Positions 61,234 through 64,000 of a DNA stretch of 64,000 bases are shown here, one piece after another. The notes under the pieces were generated by a model. The model was not told the DNA's origin. It made no database searches and saw only the letters and a list, made by a program, of their open reading frames with translations. Position 1 is the stretch's first letter. Each line of letters starts with the position of its first letter. The position numbers and the translations under genes are program-made. Source of the stretch: Vespula vulgaris (lineage: Eukaryota > Arthropoda > Insecta > Hymenoptera > Vespidae); contig NC_066594.1 of the NCBI RefSeq assembly GCF_905475345.1, positions 917,001 to 981,000 on the forward strand, written 5' to 3'.

Positions 61234-62400
61234 CTATGTTAAAAGAACAAATCACTCCCTTTCACAGTCATACTTCTTATTCAGTATCATAATACTTTTT
61301 TTCTGTTTCAACGTAATTACCACTTTTTTATATAATTCAAAAACAGCATCTTACTAGTTTTCGCATATCTGCAATGTCCATAGTTTACGTCACATTACTT
61401 GGTCGGTTTTAATCAACAAGGCTTTGTCACCTTCAGCCCTTTCTTGCATTGACGTAAAGCTTTCGTCTTTTGTTTTGGTACTTGCATCTTCTGTTTTCAA
61501 TCTGCTAGTATCAATAGCATTCCCAACCTCCTTTATATTTTCCCGTTTCAAATTATATCATCGAAGTAAGTTGCTTATCTTTCTTCAGTATCTCCGTTAA
61601 TAGAAAATAGCTACCATTCACAGTCTCACTTCACATTCACTATTGCAATCCTTTATTTCTGTATCTGCGTCATAACAGCTTTTTTATATAATCAAAGATA
61701 GCATCTTAATTGTTTTCGTATAACTGGATTGTCTATAGTTTACGTGATATTATTTGGCCGGTTTCAATCAACAAGGCTTTGTCACCTACAGCTCCTTCTT
61801 GCATGACGTAAACCTTCTGTCTTCTGTTTCATTTCTTGCGTTATCTGTTTTCAATCTGCTAGTATCGAAAGCATTTTGATTTTAATTTAAGTTTACTCCT
61901 TCATATTCTGTTATTGAAGTAAATTGCTTATCTATTTCTTTGATATCTATATCAATAGAACAAATCACTCCCTTTCACAGTCGTACTTCACATTCGTAAT
62001 TACAATACTTCATTTCTGGTTCTATATAATCATCACTGTCTTATCTGATTTAAAGATAGCATCTTACTAGTTTTTGGCTGTCCATACATTATGTAGTATT
62101 ACTGGGTCGAGTTTAATCAACAATACTTTGTCACTTTCAGCTTTTTCTTACATTGACGTAAAGCTTCTGCCTTTTGTTTTAATTATTTCTTACATTTTCC
62201 CTTTTCAATCTGCTAATATCAAAAGCATTATAATTCTCGTTTAAATTTTCTTCTTAAATTTTGTCATCGTAGTAAATTGCTTATCTATTTCTTTAATTTC
62301 TGTATCAATGAAAGAAATCATTCCTTTTCACAATCACAATTCACATTCACAATTATTCATCACTCACGATACGATACTTCATTTCTTTATATATAAATTT

Positions 62401-63160
62401 AATTCCTGAATTATAGTTGTTGTAATTTCTTCTTTGTGATCGTCAATCTTCTCAATTTCTTAATTTCCTTTATGTGCTCGATTCTTCTCTACAAATATGA
62501 AAATTCAGAAATTTTATTTTCATTAGAAATTTTTCTTTGTCTGGGTATTGTATCAAACATCTGACAAATAGCGTCGTGACATTTGGTATTACGAACGATA
62601 CTAACTTGTTTAAGACGACTTCAACATGTTTGTGTATCCCATGGAATATGCTGAGCAGTTTATGGTAATGAATTGATAATTGATAAAAACGAAAGAAATT
62701 TAATCCCTATAATTATATACTTTGATATTTTTCCACGTATTAAGGTTAAGTATGCATCAATCTTACGTAAAGGAAAATGAAAATTGTAAGAATATTTATA
62801 ATTAAGAATATTTCTTCCTCTTCTTTTACCATGCAATGAATAAAATAAATATCTTATTAAAATAATACGAAAATAATTGCAAATTAATTCTAGAAAGGAT
62901 CTACATCCCGGTGGACTGTTTCTTTAACGATATTAAATCTAATCGATAGATGCGAAATATCGATTTTATTCCTTTACGATTGCGCAATCGCTCGCGTACT
63001 TATAACGAGTTTACGTTAAATCGAATGTCGGTTGATTTCTTCTTACACACGTCGTACGTACGTTCCTGTTTATACCGTTGAATTAATCGCTATTCTTGCC
63101 AGAAGCCGCCGTGTCGCAATAGAGCCGAGTCGTGCTCCTCCTAAGATGGATGAGCGCCGG
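62401..63160. other. Intron segment after the array
   Basis: 62401-62900 is AT-rich single-copy DNA. The array's long-form insert (CTTTATATATAAATTTAATTCCTGAATTATA) ends at about 62410. 62900-63160 is repeat-poor and leads into the TATA-box island. Confidence 0.5.
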
Positions 63161-63170
63161 TATATAAAAG
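63161..63170 (+). promoter_or_regulatory. TATA box of a candidate alternative promoter
   Basis: GGTATATAAAAGCG is a full TATA-box match (TATATAAAAG) in a low-repeat, relatively GC-rich island (about 62900-63270), 320 bases upstream of the exon at 63490. About 60 bases further on, CAACAATGG is a near-ideal fly-type start context, but that frame is only nine codons long (MDRRRSFNH then TAG at 63255-63257), so it would act as an upstream ORF. A transcript starting here could run straight into, or splice into, the downstream exon. Unsupported by any second line of evidence. Confidence 0.4.
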
Positions 63171-63378
63171 CGTTGTGTTGTAACCGAAAGCACAATCGAC
63201 GTCCCTTCGTTCTACCCCGTCAACAATGGATCGTCGTCGAAGTTTTAACCATTAGATTTACGTATAAGCGTAACGATTAATTTATTTACAGATAATTACA
63301 TCTTTTTTTTCCTTTGTTTCTATCTCTCTGTCTTTATTTTACTTTTTTTTTTGGTTTTCATGTATCACTTCCTTCACT

Positions 63379-63404
63379 AAAAAAAAAAAAAAAAAAAAAA
63401 AAAA
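63379..63404. repeat. Poly-A tract upstream of the second exon
   Basis: 26 consecutive A residues, 85 bases before the acceptor at 63489. It is followed by A/G-rich sequence, then (TTC)n and (TTA)n, which supply the pyrimidine-rich region before the acceptor. Confidence 0.88.
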
Positions 63405-63489
63405 GAAAAGAAAAAAAAAGAAAAAAGATTAGAGAACTAGAAATTACTTAATTCTTCTTCTTCTTCTTATTATTATTATTATTTTACAG

Positions 63490-63571
63490 TATGGCTCGGA
63501 CGAATTCGGACAGGACTCGCCGAGATATACATCGCCTAAAGCAGCCCTTTATGCGGAACCATACTATATCG
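63490..63571 (+). CDS. Second visible coding exon of the Ser-rich protein gene
   Basis: This 82-nt exon is bounded by a pyrimidine tract plus TTATTTTACAG acceptor (AG at 63488-63489) and a strong donor G|GTGAGT. Read in phase 0, as the upstream exon requires, it gives 27 full codons with no stop, beginning YGSDEFGQDSPRYTSPK and ending EPYYI, plus one nucleotide of a split codon. The peptide is rich in Asp, Ser, Pro and Tyr, has balanced codons and no simple repeat. That is strong evidence for a real exon in a sea of microsatellites. It extends the NYWKQYGG tail of the first exon seamlessly. The next exon lies beyond the window. No family is recognised with confidence. Confidence 0.77.
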
Positions 63572-64000
63572 GTGAGTTGAAGATGACTTTTAATTTTTTC
63601 TTCTTTTGGTTTCTTCTCTGTTCTTTTATCTCTTTTCTTTTTTTTTCTTTTTTTATTATTATTTATTTTCCTTTTTTTATTTGTCTTCATCGTTGCAAGC
63701 ATTTTACATGCGACTGTGTAAGCATATCGTTTCGCATACGTACGCTCGCTACGTACATATGTGCGTTTAGATATCTCCCTCTCTATACATTAGTTCGAAA
63801 TCGCATAACGATTCTAATAGACGATAAAGCGACTTTACGAGCAACGGTAATATTCGGCTGTTTAACGTTCGATCGTAAAATTCGTCGCTCTGTCTGTCGC
63901 GCAGAAAAACAATAACAATCTTGTTATTTGCTCGTACCCGACATTCGAACGTTGAAGTTCTCTCGTCCCGAAGATTTACGAATATCTGTATTCTGATTAA
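63572..64000. other. Start of the next intron
   Basis: Begins with the GTGAGT donor, then T-rich sequence (63590-63680) and repeat-poor AT-rich DNA. The open frame 63577-63915 is antisense-independent noise from the T-rich start. The next exon is not in the window. Confidence 0.55.

Larger units (their letters stand above)
55760..62400. repeat. 18-unit tandem array, period about 340-416 bp
   Basis: The landmark CTTTGTCAYCTTCAG or a close variant recurs at 55921, 56258, 56601, 56963, 57317, 57670, 58028, 58386, 58744, 59100, 59458, 59874, 60232, 60648, 61063, 61432, 61777 and 62126. Successive spacings are mostly 337-369 bp. Three are 415-416 bp, where an extra block of about 57 bp (CTTTATATAAA... 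to ...TACGTCATTTCTG) is retained. Central units (58028-59458) are nearly identical with a constant period of 356-358 bp, while outer units are clearly diverged. The array is AT-rich but not simple sequence, and contains no microsatellite. On the minus strand each unit carries an exon-like module, annotated separately. Confidence 0.93.
42480..63489 (+). other. 21-kb intron of the Ser-rich protein gene
   Basis: Defined by the GTAAAT donor at 42480 and the TTTTACAG acceptor at 63489, with matching phase 0 on both sides. It contains a large (TTA)n composite, an ACT minisatellite, long (GA)n tracts, an 18-unit tandem array and two promoter-like islands. The pairing of these two sites is inferred from phase and protein continuity. 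An additional exon inside the interval, included in some transcripts, cannot be excluded. Confidence 0.68.

Noticed and set aside
55760..62400. CRISPR-like or bacterial repeat interpretation of the tandem array
   Set aside because: Units are 340-416 bp and repeat over their whole length, with no short repeat/unique spacer structure, and the surrounding DNA is clearly eukaryotic.

Overview
The window looks like nuclear DNA of an insect, most probably a hymenopteran (wasp, bee or ant). It is AT-rich, almost gene-empty, and unusually loaded with long (GA)n/(TC)n, (TA)n, (GATA)n, (GAAC)n and (TTA)n microsatellites. Its one convincing gene is split by a very long intron. No rRNA, tRNA, CRISPR array or operon-like arrangement is visible. 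Species and chromosome cannot be read from the sequence itself.

Layout. 1-41.7 kb is intergenic or 5'-flanking DNA of alternating microsatellites and low-repeat islands. It holds a weak candidate exon (about 2.2 kb), a Gly-rich open frame (35.5-35.7 kb), a 470-bp fold-back element with TA flanks (17.5-18.0 kb), a decayed mariner-type transposase fragment (18.2-18.4 kb) and several old local duplications. At 41,826-42,479 lies a first coding exon of 218 codons with a 34-residue serine run. Its GT donor ends in phase 0 and matches in phase an AG acceptor at 63,489, which opens an 82-nt exon (63,490-63,571) with its own GT donor. The gene continues beyond the window. The joined peptide is low-complexity and polar, the sort of N-terminal region common in transcription factors, but I do not recognise the family.

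The 21-kb intron carries most of what is unusual. The main item is a 6.6-kb tandem array (about 55.76-62.40 kb) of 18 units of about 340-416 bp. On the minus strand, antisense to the host gene, each unit contains a 144-145-nt exon-like module, usually with an AG acceptor and a GTAAG-type donor. Most modules are broken by stops, frameshifts or damaged splice sites, so the array reads as a decaying or satellite-like amplification of an exon-like sequence, not a proven gene. The intron also holds two promoter-like islands (about 54.43-54.56 kb, and a TATA box at 63,161). Either could be an alternative promoter for the downstream exons.

Most of the rest is repeat or unrecognised single-copy DNA. 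Candidate regulatory islands are named only because they lack repeats and contain plausible binding-site motifs. Their function is inference.
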